This document shows, one piece after another, positions 46,252-56,345 of a DNA stretch of 64,000 nucleotides (the first letter of the stretch is position 1; every line of letters starts with the position of its first letter). The stretch is from Hydrotalea flava (GTDB lineage Bacteria > Bacteroidota > Bacteroidia > Chitinophagales > Chitinophagaceae): NCBI RefSeq assembly GCF_001623405.1, contig NZ_LUHG01000090.1, forward strand, positions 1-64,000. The letters are read 5' to 3'. A model generated the notes under the pieces. It did no database searches. It was given only the letters and a program-made list of their open reading frames with translations, and had not been told where the DNA came from. A program made the position numbers and the translations under genes.

Positions 46252-47793
46252 TTATAATTTTAAAGGCACAGGTAATGCTTTGCAGTCCTTCATTCTATAC
46301 ACATAAAAATACCGTACAATCTTCCCACCTCTTATTTGGTTGATGATTTCTGGTTGCTCAATGATAGTAAAGTATCGGGCAAATGCTTTGTAGGGGTCAA
46401 ATGGTAAATTAGAAGGTACCAAACAATAAGCATCATCTCCTATTTGTAAAGGTTTTCGTGCATTGTTTAACCAGGCAAATTTGTGTATTTCATCTAATGG
46501 CCCAATGGCAATTACCCTATGGCCTGTGATACGATGTGTATAATATTCCAAATGCCCACCCGGAAACATTTTGCCTACAATAATGGGTGCATTGGGCTGC
46601 ATGGCACCTTTAGCAACATCGGCTTTCATTAATGTATCTAACTGATGGCTAAAGGTTGTCCAGCCACTTACATCTAATGTAGGACAATATTCTCCAAAAT
46701 TTGCTTTATCCTGACTACCTAAATTAAAGGGCGCCAATTGCACTAAAATTACTCCTAATATAAGTGTGCCACCCAAAACACCAAAAGCCGTTTTTAAAAA
46801 GCCGGGTACAGTTTTAACCGATCTTTTTTCTAAATATACCGCTCCATAAAAATACAATGGAATATAAGCAGGCCCACTCCAATGCGGTAACGTTGCATTG
46901 AACATAGATATGCCCCAAAACAATACAATCATGGGAACACTCATGCAAATAATCCAGGTATTAATAGTAGCATTAAAAATAGCAGAACGATTTTTAAATA
47001 CATAAATAATAGCAATAATTAATAATATAAAAATAACAGGATTTTGATAAGCAAACTCGCCAATTACTTCTCTAAAAAAATCATCTAACTGAATGGTGGT
47101 ATGGGTTACCCTTTCTGAGTGATAGCGATAAGTAATAAAATCGTTTTGAATATTCCACCACACAATAGGTACTACAAACAATATACTTACCAATGCACTT
47201 ACATACAATCGGTAATTCAACAGCCATTTCGGTTTTTTAATGAGAATGAATAAACCAAAGCCTGCCCATAAATACAAACCATGTACTTTGCTGTACAAAG
47301 CCAACCCAATCATCAAACCTAATAACAACCAAATGCCCAATGATTTTTCTTTATTTTGAATGAATAATTTTGCCATGAGGTATAAAGCGGCCGTCCAGAA
47401 TATCATTTGCGGACTATCGGGCATAATGAACATACCTGCAATAATTGCCGTATAAATAGCGCAGTTATAAATTAATGCTGCATACCAACCCATGCGTTCA
47501 TTTTTCAGTAAACGGCCTGTTTTAAATATAAATATAGTGGCTATTGCGCCAGATACAATGGCACCCAAACGCATACTCACATCATTCACCCAGTGCAAAT
47601 TGAGTGTTGACAGTCTGATTAAAAAACCCACCATTGGCGGATGATCAAAATGATTCCAATCCGGCTGTATGGCATACATCCAGTAATATGATTCATCAAT
47701 ACCCAATTCCACCAACAGCGAAAGAAGAATTTTAACAAGGATGGTAATGATGATGAGCCGGAATAATAACTTTTTGTAAGAAACAGCCACCAT
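46252..47793 (-). CDS. GT39-family (ArnT/PMT-like) membrane glycosyltransferase, second member
   Basis: About 513 residues with 10 or more predicted membrane helices. GT-C motifs are ELGIDESYYWMY (catalytic acidic residue in the first periplasmic loop) and HFDHPPMVGFLIRL. The C-terminal ~150 residues are soluble. It presumably transfers a sugar from a polyprenyl-phosphate carrier in the periplasm. It is only distantly like the protein at 26025-27686, sharing the motif pattern rather than long identical stretches. The start is the ATG at 47793 (MVAVSYKKLLFRL); codons further upstream add a stretch with no family similarity. It converges with tamB, 13 nt apart. Confidence 0.85.
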   Translation of the reverse strand: MVAVSYKKLLFRLIIITILVKILLSLLVELGIDESYYWMYAIQPDWNHFDHPPMVGFLIRLSTLNLHWVNDVSMRLGAIVSGAIATIFIFKTGRLLKNERMGWYAALIYNCAIYTAIIAGMFIMPDSPQMIFWTAALYLMAKLFIQNKEKSLGIWLLLGLMIGLALYSKVHGLYLWAGFGLFILIKKPKWLLNYRLYVSALVSILFVVPIVWWNIQNDFITYRYHSERVTHTTIQLDDFFREVIGEFAYQNPVIFILLIIAIIYVFKNRSAIFNATINTWIICMSVPMIVLFWGISMFNATLPHWSGPAYIPLYFYGAVYLEKRSVKTVPGFLKTAFGVLGGTLILGVILVQLAPFNLGSQDKANFGEYCPTLDVSGWTTFSHQLDTLMKADVAKGAMQPNAPIIVGKMFPGGHLEYYTHRITGHRVIAIGPLDEIHKFAWLNNARKPLQIGDDAYCLVPSNLPFDPYKAFARYFTIIEQPEIINQIRGGKIVRYFYVYRMKDCKALPVPLKL

Positions 47794-48233
47794 GATATTT
47801 ACATTTAACCCAACAAAAATAAAGGTTGTACATGGAATTAGTAGGAATGGCTTCAAAGCCATATAGATTACCAATTGAATAAACCAGCAGCACAGCTTCT
47901 CTTCATATACAACCCTTACCTCAAAAAGGAGCCATATAGCAGTACAATTTTCTTACTTTTGCAGCATAAACACATTACAACTTTTTCGCACAAAAAGAAT
48001 GGCATACAATGATGCAATTGTATTAAAATAATGGGTAGCTATGTATTGGTGGCTGATGAAGATATAACTGAAACAATAACAATTGGCAGATAATGTTATT
48101 CAAAAAAATGAGCTGGTAGAAGCTACATGGAACTAAAATAAATACATGGAATAGTTATGTGGAATGTTACTTACAACAAAAACCAACCATGCAACATGTT
48201 ACATGTAATGAATAAAAACATAAAAAAGAACAC
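47794..48233. other. Intergenic region between divergent GT39 and GT9 genes
   Basis: 440 bp without a credible gene; only ORFs of 10-20 codons are present. It contains an exact -7 element on the plus strand (47954-47961) and, near 48125-48210, repeated ACATGGAA and ACATGT words (two copies of TACATGGAA and CATGCAACATGTTACATG) that could be an operator. No RNA gene was recognised. Confidence 0.45.
47954..47961 (+). promoter_or_regulatory. Candidate -7 promoter element upstream of the GT9 gene
   Basis: TACTTTTG, an exact TAnnTTTG match followed by CAGC. It is 273 nt ahead of the glycosyltransferase start, implying a long leader if this is its promoter. No -33 TTG was found at the expected spacing. 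Confidence 0.35.
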
Positions 48234-49460
48234 ATGAAAGTAGATACCATGCGTGAAATAGATAAGTATGCCGGCGTTCCGCTTACTTTTCTTTTATCCA
48301 TCATTGCATTGATTGCCCGGATTTTTAGAACCATACCCCCAAAACCTGATTTAAGCAGAACCCTGTTTATAGAATTATCAGAAATGGGCAGCGCCATTAT
48401 TGTTGACCCTGCCATGCGTAAACTGCAAAAGGAAGCCCATGCAGAACTGTATTTTGCCATTTTTAAATCGAATAGTAAAAGCTTAGAAATACTAAATACC
48501 GTGCCCTCTGAAAATATATTCAGAATGCGCTCAGAAAATATGGGTGTTTTATTTGCTGATGTTATTCGTTATATATTTTGGTGCAGGAAGAAAAAAATAA
48601 CCACTGTTATTGACTTAGAGTTGTTTTCACGCTTTACAGCTATCCTTACTTTTTTTTCAGGGGCATTATCAAGAGTCGGCTTTGCCAGTCCGCATGATGA
48701 AGGTTTATACAGAGGCAACCTCATTAACTATCCGGTTCGTTATAATCCGCATGTACACATTGCCGTTAATTTCTATTCATTAATCAATACTGCATTAGGT
48801 TATCATGATACATTTTATGCAACCACTCCGGTTCATTTCAATGCTATTCAATTAGAAAAAGCCAGGGTTGATCCGCAGGCCGTTGCAACTGTTCAATCTA
48901 AAATAAAGCAACTATACCCTTCTTATACCCATCAAAATATTTACTTATTAAATGTGAATGCTTCTGATTTGCTGCCGCAACGCAAATGGCTGCCTGAACG
49001 TTTTGCAGAAATTGGGCAGTTATTATTGGCGGCAGATAAAGAAGGCATTGTATTAGCCACCGGTGCTGCCGCTGAATTTGATTATGTAGCCAATGTGGTT
49101 AATAGGGTAAATGATACCCGCTGTGTAAATTCGGCCGGTACTTTTAAATTTGAGGAACTCATTCCATTGTATTCCATTGCCAGGTTAATGCTCACCAATG
49201 ATTCGGGACCTGCCCATTTTGCGGCGGTAACCCATTTAAAAGTTTTTGTAATTTTTGGACCTGAAACGCCACATTTGTATTTACCGTTGGGTGACAATGC
49301 AACCCCAATCTATTTAGGTTTACCCTGCTCCCCTTGTGTAAGTGCTACCAACCACCGTAAAACATCCTGTATTACGCGCCCCTGTATAAGCGGCATACCT
49401 ACACAAATGGTATGGGGCTATATTGATAACTATTTACAAAATAATATGCATATTAATTAA
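48234..49460 (+). CDS. GT9-family glycosyltransferase (heptosyltransferase-like)
   Basis: 408 residues. Two Rossmann-like domains of the GT-B fold. Recognisable GT9 elements are FIELSEMGSAIIVDPAMRKL near the N-terminus, LLPQRKWLPERFAEIGQLL at the start of the nucleotide-sugar domain, and LTNDSGPAHFAAVT with GPETPHLYLP near the donor site. GT9 enzymes add ADP-heptose or a similar sugar to lipid A core or related surface glycolipids at the inner face of the cytoplasmic membrane. A hydrophobic stretch at about 16-32 may mediate membrane association. It is not in a visible LPS cluster, so the acceptor is unknown. Confidence 0.85.
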   Translation: MKVDTMREIDKYAGVPLTFLLSIIALIARIFRTIPPKPDLSRTLFIELSEMGSAIIVDPAMRKLQKEAHAELYFAIFKSNSKSLEILNTVPSENIFRMRSENMGVLFADVIRYIFWCRKKKITTVIDLELFSRFTAILTFFSGALSRVGFASPHDEGLYRGNLINYPVRYNPHVHIAVNFYSLINTALGYHDTFYATTPVHFNAIQLEKARVDPQAVATVQSKIKQLYPSYTHQNIYLLNVNASDLLPQRKWLPERFAEIGQLLLAADKEGIVLATGAAAEFDYVANVVNRVNDTRCVNSAGTFKFEELIPLYSIARLMLTNDSGPAHFAAVTHLKVFVIFGPETPHLYLPLGDNATPIYLGLPCSPCVSATNHRKTSCITRPCISGIPTQMVWGYIDNYLQNNMHIN

Positions 49461-49565
49461 TATTTATCATCAATAAAATGTACAACTATTTACTATGTAG
49501 TTGAAAGCGTTATTAATATCATCATCATAACAATGCTGATAATCAGTATAAAATGAATTAAAGGC

Positions 49566-51765
49566 CTACCTGATTATTTGTAATTTATGTCTTTCGGTAT
49601 AAGCACCATCCATTATTTCAACAATATACAAACCGGTGGGCAAGTTAGAAACATCTATACTTGCATTACTAACTTTATTAAAAAGCTGATGCCTCTGCAG
49701 ATTATTTTGTAAATCATAAATACTTATTTCTGAAATGGCAGAACCAACGATTGTTGTTTTTCCATTGGTTGGTTGTAATGAAATATTTACCATTGAGTTA
49801 GCCGGATTGGGATAAACAGTAAAACTATAACCGCAAGGACTATAGATGGTTTCCCCATTTTTTTGTGAAGTTTCTCCGCAGGCATCGGTATAGGTAACAG
49901 ATACGCCTCCACCTTTGGAAACATCCATATATATATTTGGAGAATTGGGACTATAAATGTATATACCTGATGTTGGATTGTCAACTGTCCAGTTCCAGTT
50001 GGTAGCACCTGTTATATTGGGTATGGGGTTTACATACCATGTTTGAATGCCATTATTGCAACCTCCATTCATAGTTGCGCTTATGGAACTTACCAGTGTT
50101 ATTGTAGAAACATTAAGAGCAGCTGTTTCGGCCGGGTTCCCATTAATTGTGGCAGAAATTGTAGCATTTCCCTGACTGATTTTGGTTGCCGTTATCGGGT
50201 TTCCTGTAGATGGCACGTTAATAATACCATTTGGAGATACACTCCATTCTACGCTTGCATTAGGTGGCAGATTTGAAACTGTATAATTTGTGGAATTGCA
50301 AAAAGCAGATATTCCAATTATAACTGGCGAATTATCAACTTCTGAAACGTAAATTTGCCAAGTACCGTTCCTTTCATCCATCCATGCCGCATATGCTTTT
50401 CCACCTTGTGCAGTGACACCAATGTAATCGCCCTCATAACCTGTTCTATGAATAGTATTGTTAATGGGTTGAGTAACATGTGAAACATCGCTTACCTTTT
50501 GATTGATAATAGTATTACCTCCATCATTTGAAATAGCAAGGTAGGTATTTGTTTGAAAACCACTACCATCAATACTATAATACGCAATGTATAGACCTCC
50601 TGTTGCCTGATCAACACAAACCCAAGGAAAAAAACTTTGAATGCCATTAGGAATACTCACTATTTGCGGCGTTGTCCAATTATTGCCTTGGTTATCTGAA
50701 TAGGTCAATTCAATAACTGCTTTACCGTTTCCATTTTGTTGTGCTACAAACACTGCATATATCCTTCCATTGTGAGTTCCTCCGCTTTTATCGACTGCCA
50801 TCGCAGGAAAGTCATTTACTCCAATATTATTAAAAGCAGGATCAACGCCACTACTTGTTTTCCGGATACCAACATAAGGAACAACTACTTGCGCAGTACT
50901 GAATGTTACACCTCCATCCAGTGATCGCACAAACCCAAGACCATTTGCGAGATACGGGATATGTAGCATTAATCCCGGTACCATAATCTGCCCAACAAAC
51001 ATAAACTTCCCCGTTAGGACCAGTTTGAACATTAGCTCCCTGTCCTGGCCCATTTTTTAAGGTTATTGAATGTGTGAAAGAATTTCCACCATTAGTTGAG
51101 CGATTAAAATTCACTGTCTCATTTGTTTCAAAACTTGTCCATGCACAATATAAGTTATTTCTATACGGACTGGAAGGTATATAATCAATGGCAATCATTT
51201 CTTTATCAAATGAACCCCCAACTACTGTTATACCCTGAACAAAAGATCCAAAAGAGACACCATTATTGGTTGATGTGGTTATATAATATCCATTATCCAA
51301 CTCAATCATAGTAGAAATATAAATATTTCCATTCGCATCTATTGCTGTGGAAGGATCTCCGTAAAGTATAGGGGAATTTATATTCAGAATATCTGATCCT
51401 GACCATGTTACACCACCATTAGTACTTACATATCTTCCTTGGTTATAATTACCAGGATAAGTATTAGCGCTTGCTACTAAAATATTAGGATTTTGCATGT
51501 TTATAGAAATATGCACTTCTGATTGTTCATTAGCTGAAGGAAAAATCTGTACATCGTTATGATCTGTGATGCCTGGCGTAGTAGACTGCACAGCGTTAGT
51601 ATGCACTGAGGGATTTGCTTTTGCGGGAAATGAATTTTTTATTATGGATTTGTACCCGGGTCATACAAATTTTGAACTTGCAGGATGTTGTCCATAACAT
51701 GCTATTGAAATTATGCAGAAACTTACTACCAATAGAGAATTACGTCCATAGAAGATGTTATCCAT
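49566..51765 (-). pseudogene. Broken gene for a secreted BNR-repeat protein with a type IX sorting domain
   Basis: Three pieces in order make one protein. (1) ATG at 51765: a signal peptide ending ACYGQ, then an in-frame TGA at 51661-51663. (2) The same frame continues (a GTG at 51606 is the first possible restart) with BNR blades such as STNGGVTW and STNGGNSF until about 50955. (3) The frame then shifts by +1: piece 2 up to TGINATYP joins piece 3 from LANGLGFVRSLDGG, which continues with the Ig-like region and ends at 49566 with a type IX C-terminal sorting domain (YPNPANSMVNI, LPTGLYIVEI). Intact homologues would be exported by the type IX system and anchored or released at the surface. Two independent lesions suggest real inactivation, although sequencing error at each is possible. 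Confidence 0.75.
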
Positions 51766-51786
51766 AATTTTATTATTATGGTTTAT

Positions 51787-52377
51787 TTAATTAATATGAT
51801 AGTTTATTAAGTCCCAATATTGGGTTACAGGAGATCCGAAGTAGAACTCTTGATAGTACATTTTAACCATTCCAACTTTTGGTACGAACCACTGGGACTT
51901 ATTAAAATGATAGTTTTCAGCAGCCCCATGTTCCTGAAGCAAAAAGGTATTATTAAACGTTCCAATGGTTGTTTTTAATGGGTAATTATTTACTACTGTA
52001 AGGGTATCACTTTTATATGGTATGCTCCATCGTGCTCCAACAGCTAAAGGAAAGCGGTAAACATTAGCAATATACATCTTGGTTCTATCGTAAAAAATGG
52101 CTGAATCTTTATCACTGTAAACATAGTTGGTATCAACAGAAGCAGGATTGGTAATAGTCCAAATGCTAACAGGTGTACCATTAGGCAAAGTACTTCGACC
52201 TACAATAGCAATATAGACACTGTAAGTTTTATTATTATTACTATCAGTAACTGCATATGTATAATTTGTCCCGACTGTATTGGGTAAATATGAATTCGTA
52301 GTGTCAATGGCGGTTTTTTTAGAACAGTTTGCTAATAATACTGGAAAAAAATACAGAGGAATATATAAATTTTTCAT
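51787..52377 (-). CDS. Lipoprotein of unknown function
   Basis: 196 residues with a lipoprotein signal (YFFPVLLANC, Cys near 18). The rest is beta-rich with no recognised motif (for example GTNYTYAVTDSNNNKTYSVYIAI and FVPKVGMVKMYYQEF). The latter resembles phrases seen in Bacteroidota DUF-type lipoproteins with an 'intact/soluble metal' or 'LVIVD' context, but I cannot assign a family. It lies 21 nt ahead of the broken BNR gene on the same strand, so the two were probably an operon. An upstream palindrome at 52427-52443 may be its operator. Confidence 0.7.
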   Translation of the reverse strand: MKNLYIPLYFFPVLLANCSKKTAIDTTNSYLPNTVGTNYTYAVTDSNNNKTYSVYIAIVGRSTLPNGTPVSIWTITNPASVDTNYVYSDKDSAIFYDRTKMYIANVYRFPLAVGARWSIPYKSDTLTVVNNYPLKTTIGTFNNTFLLQEHGAAENYHFNKSQWFVPKVGMVKMYYQEFYFGSPVTQYWDLINYHIN

Positions 52378-52821
52378 GACTTGCTTTTTAGTAATAAAAT
52401 AAAACGAAAGTCGGATAGGTTAACAATAGTCTAATTTAGACTAATTTATAAAAATAAATAAAATATGTTGCCTCAAATTCAAAATTAAGTAAAAATTAAT
52501 ACTTTGATATGCAATGAAAAATATGCGCAGAACCCATTTTTTAGTTAAAAAAAACATCCCCGCACTATATTCATTGGCTTACAAAAGCACTGAAATAAAA
52601 TTTATTAAAAGGCATTTTACAATAAACTCAACTTTTTAATACCCACAGTGAAAGACGACAACCTGAATCAACTGATTACTTACAATTAATCTCAATTTTA
52701 TTTAAATCAAATATTATATGTATAATTGTATATATATATAAATATTTAAAACTTTGCCTGATAACTATATACAAAATAACGCAGTCATTCCTGCACAAAA
52801 AAACAGAGCAACCCGATGAAA
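52378..52821. other. AT-rich intergenic region with a palindrome
   Basis: 444 bp upstream of the lipoprotein and downstream of aroQ. It is very AT-rich, with a TATATATATATAAATATTTAAA tract near 52725-52750. Short ORFs of about 40 codons exist on both strands but look like chance in AT-rich DNA. The only clear structure is the 17-bp palindrome at 52427-52443. Confidence 0.45.
52427..52443. repeat. 17-bp palindrome (possible operator)
   Basis: TAGTCTAA-T-TTAGACTA, a perfect 8+1+8 inverted repeat 50 bp ahead of the lipoprotein start codon on the minus strand. The size and symmetry fit a dimeric repressor site; it has no T run to make it a terminator. Confidence 0.5.
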
Positions 52822-53244
52822 TTATTGCTGTGTTGAAAAATAATTTACAGCCAATTCATATCCTTTTAGGCCAAGCCCAATAATGCTGCCAACGGCTTTT
52901 GCACTTACATGCGATATTTTTCGGAAGTCTTCACGGGCATGAACATTGGAGATATGCACTTCTATTACGGGTGTTGTGATGGCCGCAATAGCATCGCCAA
53001 TGGCAACGGAAGTATGTGTATAACCCCCGGGGTTCAAAACAATTCCATCATAATTAAAACCAAATTGTTGTAAAGCATTAATCAGCTCACCTTCTACATT
53101 GCTTTGAAAATAACTAAATTGTATTTCAGGAAATTGATTTTTCAGCTTATCAAAATAGTTTTCGAACGTTTCAAGCCCATATACATTGGGTTCTCGCTTA
53201 CCGAGCAGATTTAAATTGGGGCCATTGATGATTGCTATTTTCAT
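52822..53244 (-). CDS. aroQ: Type II 3-dehydroquinate dehydratase
   Basis: 140 residues. Dodecameric enzyme of the shikimate pathway that dehydrates 3-dehydroquinate to 3-dehydroshikimate. Visible motifs are INGPNLNLLGKREPNVYG (with the catalytic Tyr in the flexible lid and Arg), VLNPGGYTHTSVAI, and the catalytic His in EVHISNVHAREDFR. Length is normal. It follows carA on the same strand with a 133-bp gap holding a weak hairpin, so it may be partly co-transcribed. Confidence 0.97.
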   Translation of the reverse strand: MKIAIINGPNLNLLGKREPNVYGLETFENYFDKLKNQFPEIQFSYFQSNVEGELINALQQFGFNYDGIVLNPGGYTHTSVAIGDAIAAITTPVIEVHISNVHAREDFRKISHVSAKAVGSIIGLGLKGYELAVNYFSTQQ

Positions 53245-53315
53245 GTAAAACTGTTGTTTAGATAGTGCGGTGCAGTTTGAATAGCCCGCATGATCATTGT
53301 AATATTACTAAATAA

Positions 53316-53342
53316 TACCCATGATTGTATCAGCAATGGGTA
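53316..53342 (-). terminator. Weak hairpin after carA
   Basis: A 7-bp inverted repeat (TACCCAT at 53316-53322, ATGGGTA at 53336-53342) with a 13-nt loop, followed on the minus strand by TTATTT. It is a possible weak terminator between carA and aroQ. Confidence 0.4.
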
Positions 53343-53377
53343 CTCATCTAAATACTATTTTTTGAATGGTAAGCGTA

Positions 53378-54484
53378 TTAGTTTTGATGCTGTTTGATTA
53401 ATTGAATAAAATCATCGAACAAATACCTGGAATCATGGGGGCCGGGCGTAGATTCCGGATGATATTGCACACTAAATGCCGGCTTGCTTTTTAAGCGAAT
53501 ACCTTCAATACTTTCATCATTCAAATTAACATGCGTTACTTCCACATCGGCATGTGCTTTTACGGCAACAGGATCAACCCCGAAACCATGATTTTGTGTA
53601 GTAATTTCACATTGTCCCGTAATGATATTTTTTACCGGATGGTTTAACCCTCTGTGGCCATGGTGCATTTTAAAAGTGTCAATACCATTTGCTAAGGCCA
53701 ATAATTGGTGCCCAAGGCATATTCCAAATACAGGCTTATTTTCTGCTAATATTTGCTGTACGGTTTCAACGGCATAAGGCATGGCAGCAGGATCACCGGG
53801 ACCATTGGAAAGGAAGTAGCCATCGGGATTCATTGACCTTATTGTTTCAAAAGGGGTTTTAGCAGGAAAAACTTTTAAATAAGCACCACGTTGTACTAAG
53901 CTAACTAAGATATGTTGTTTAACCCCATAATCCAATACGGCAATTTTATATGCTGCATCCGGGCTACCCATTTCATATACGCTACTGGTACTTACGGTAC
54001 TGGCTAATTCTAAACCATCCATATCAGGACAATCAGCCAACATTTTTTTCAAAGTATTTACATCCAAAATTTCAGATGAGATAATGCAATTCATAGTACC
54101 TTTTGTTCTAACATGTGCTACCAGAGCGCGGGTATCTACCCCTTCAATAGCAACAATATTATTTTCCAACAAATAGGCTTGCAAAGAGGTTTCTGCCATA
54201 TAGCGGCTATATTGTTCTTCCAAATTACGACCAATTAATCCTTTTATTTTTACACTATTGCTTTCCGTATCGGCCTTTGATACACCATAATTACCAATAT
54301 GTACATTATTCATAATTAATACTTGTCCGGCATAACTTGGATCGGTAAACACTTCCTGATAGCCGGTCATCCCGGTATTAAAACATATTTCACCGGTAGT
54401 AGTACCTATTTTTCCAAAAGCAAATCCTTGTAAATAGGTTCCATCTGCTAATAATAAAACGGCGGGTTGTTGTTCCTGATTCAT
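53378..54484 (-). CDS. carA: Carbamoyl-phosphate synthase small (glutaminase) subunit
   Basis: 368 residues. An N-terminal CPSase small-subunit domain (LADGTYLQGFAFGKIGTTTGEICFNTGMTGYQEVFTDPSY) and a C-terminal class I glutamine amidotransferase with nucleophile Cys256 (FGICLGHQLLALA) and the His-Glu pair in QYHPESTPGPHD. It supplies ammonia from glutamine to CarB for arginine and pyrimidine synthesis. carB is not in the window. It is downstream of rplQ on the same strand but separated by a clear terminator, so it probably has its own promoter in 54485-54570. Confidence 0.97.
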   Translation of the reverse strand: MNQEQQPAVLLLADGTYLQGFAFGKIGTTTGEICFNTGMTGYQEVFTDPSYAGQVLIMNNVHIGNYGVSKADTESNSVKIKGLIGRNLEEQYSRYMAETSLQAYLLENNIVAIEGVDTRALVAHVRTKGTMNCIISSEILDVNTLKKMLADCPDMDGLELASTVSTSSVYEMGSPDAAYKIAVLDYGVKQHILVSLVQRGAYLKVFPAKTPFETIRSMNPDGYFLSNGPGDPAAMPYAVETVQQILAENKPVFGICLGHQLLALANGIDTFKMHHGHRGLNHPVKNIITGQCEITTQNHGFGVDPVAVKAHADVEVTHVNLNDESIEGIRLKSKPAFSVQYHPESTPGPHDSRYLFDDFIQLIKQHQN

Positions 54485-54570
54485 ATTGTACGGAAATTGT
54501 TGTGCAAATAAAATGGTTTTATACTAGGTGTGTGTAAAAAGTTTTCCTCAATGCAAAAAGTGCAACACAT

Positions 54571-54597
54571 AAAAAAAGCAAGACCATTCAGTCTTGC
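54571..54597 (-). terminator. Rho-independent terminator of the alpha ribosomal operon
   Basis: A 7-bp stem (GCAAGAC at 54578-54584, GTCTTGC at 54591-54597) with a 6-nt loop. On the minus strand the stem is followed by seven U (A run at 54571-54577). It lies 28 nt after the rplQ stop. Confidence 0.85.
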
Positions 54598-54624
54598 TTG
54601 AGTGATATTTCTAACAGATTTCAT

Positions 54625-55170
54625 TTATTCTGCTGCTTTTGTTTCAATTGAAGCAATATCAGTGGCTGTTGTCGGTTCTACCTGAACAGTTTCAGAAGTG
54701 GTTGCTACTTCTGTAGTTTCAGCAGATTTTTTTGGACGACCACGTCTTGTTCTCTTAGCAGGTTCAGCGGCTGTATTGGCTGTTTTACCATAAATTTCAT
54801 TAAAATCTACTAATTCAATCATGGCAATTTCACCATTATCACCGGGTCTGATTCCTAATTTGATAATACGGGTATAACCTCCGGGTCTTGAAGCAATTTT
54901 TGGAGCCACAACCGTAAACAATTCTTTTACAGCTGCTTTATTTTGCAAATAGCTGAAAACTACTCTGTGCTGATGGCTTATTTGCTCTTTGGTTTCACCC
55001 TTCTTTGTTTTAGTTAATAAGGGTTCAACATAAGTACGCAAGGCTTTCGCTTTAGCTAAAGTAGTTACAATACGCTTGTGCGTAATTAAAGCACTGGCTA
55101 AGTTAGATAAAAGTGCTTCTCTGTGTGCCTTTTTACGGCCGAGGTTTTTAATTTTGTCTCCGTGACGCAT
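54625..55170 (-). CDS. rplQ: 50S ribosomal protein L17 with C-terminal extension
   Basis: 181 residues. The first ~120 residues are L17 proper ([71 protein letters not shown]). The last ~55 residues are an extension absent from the E. coli protein, with a basic patch [11 protein letters not shown] that resembles an AT-hook core, then an acidic, Thr/Ala-rich tail. Such tails occur in Bacteroidota L17 proteins. It is the last gene of the alpha operon. A binding role for the tail is speculative. Confidence 0.97.
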   Translation of the reverse strand: MRHGDKIKNLGRKKAHREALLSNLASALITHKRIVTTLAKAKALRTYVEPLLTKTKKGETKEQISHQHRVVFSYLQNKAAVKELFTVVAPKIASRPGGYTRIIKLGIRPGDNGEIAMIELVDFNEIYGKTANTAAEPAKRTRRGRPKKSAETTEVATTSETVQVEPTTATDIASIETKAAE

Positions 55171-55254
55171 GACTTTTTGTTTTAAAGCTTATACCGTGTC
55201 AGGAATTATAAGCTGTGAATAATAAGGTGCTTATATGCCACCTGATTGTTTTGA

Positions 55255-56256
55255 TTAATTGTCTAAATTATCAAGACCTAACTTTTGTAAATCCATACCA
55301 AAATGTAAGCCTCTTTCGTGCAATACCTGTTCAATTTCAGATAAAGATTTCTGACCAAAGTTTCTAAACTTCATCAAATCTTCCTGCTCGTATTGAACCA
55401 GTTCGCTCAAAGAATTAATTTTAGCAGCTTTCAGGCAGTTGAAAGCACGTACGGAAAGATCTAAATCTTCCAGCGGTGTTTTCAGTACTTTGCGTAACTG
55501 TAAAATTTGCTCATCTACTACATCTTCTTTTTTATCTTCTTTATTATCGAATGTGATGTTTTCATCCGTAATAATCATCAGGTGTTGAATCAGAATGCGT
55601 GAAGCTTGTTTTACGGCTTCTTCCGGATGAATGGTACCATCGGTGGCCACTTCTAAAATCAGTTTTTCGAAATCGGTTCTTTGTTCTACACGATAATTTT
55701 CAATAGAATATTTTACATTCTTGATGGGTGTATGAATAGAATCGATAGCGATGTAGCCAAATGGCGTATCTTTTAACTTATTTTCTTCAGCAGGAACATA
55801 ACCGCGGCCTTTGGCAATGGTTAATTCAATATCTAATTTAGCTGTAGGATCCATGGTACAAATAACCAGTTCGGGATTCATTACCTGAAAACTGGAAGTT
55901 GCAGCACCAATCATACCGGCATTAAATTCAGTTCCGCCTTTTACAGAAAGGGTAATTTTTTCGTTGGAAACATCCTGATCGGTAGTACGTTTAATTCTAA
56001 CTTGTTTTAAGTTCAGGATAATTTCAGTAACATCTTCAGTAATACCTTTTATGGTAGCAAATTCATGGTCTACACCATCAATTTTAATACCAATAATAGC
56101 ATAACCTTCTAAGCTACTTAATAATACACGACGTAAAGCGTTGCCAACAGTTAAACCATAACCTGGTTCAAGTGGGCGAAATTCAAATAAGCCTTCGAAG
56201 TCTGTTGCTTTTTGTAAAACAATTTTATCGGGCTTTTGAAAGTTTAATATGGCCAT
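55255..56256 (-). CDS. rpoA: RNA polymerase alpha subunit
   Basis: 333 residues. N-terminal dimerisation domain ([31 protein letters not shown]) and C-terminal DNA- and activator-binding domain (about 265-333) with the helix-hairpin-helix elements [21 protein letters not shown] and [16 protein letters not shown]. It scaffolds assembly of RNA polymerase. It sits between rpsD and rplQ, as in most bacteria, with an 89-bp gap to rpsD in which I see no structure. Confidence 0.98.
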   Translation of the reverse strand: MAILNFQKPDKIVLQKATDFEGLFEFRPLEPGYGLTVGNALRRVLLSSLEGYAIIGIKIDGVDHEFATIKGITEDVTEIILNLKQVRIKRTTDQDVSNEKITLSVKGGTEFNAGMIGAATSSFQVMNPELVICTMDPTAKLDIELTIAKGRGYVPAEENKLKDTPFGYIAIDSIHTPIKNVKYSIENYRVEQRTDFEKLILEVATDGTIHPEEAVKQASRILIQHLMIITDENITFDNKEDKKEDVVDEQILQLRKVLKTPLEDLDLSVRAFNCLKAAKINSLSELVQYEQEDLMKFRNFGQKSLSEIEQVLHERGLHFGMDLQKLGLDNLDN

Positions 56257-56345
56257 ATTAAAACTTGGTTTTTATTTTTCATCAACCCCAATACGAGGCT
56301 GAATAATAATTTGGTTTGCTTTAATTAACTGAAAAAGGGAACAAA

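Noticed and set aside
51661-51663. In-frame TGA read as selenocysteine rather than stop.
   Set aside because: No selenocysteine-insertion structure is evident, the position follows a signal peptide rather than a redox site, and a second lesion lies downstream; a degraded gene is simpler.
52503-52640. Short ORFs of about 40 codons on both strands in the AT-rich gap after aroQ.
   Set aside because: Composition-driven, no hydrophobic pattern or family, and no neighbour coupling.
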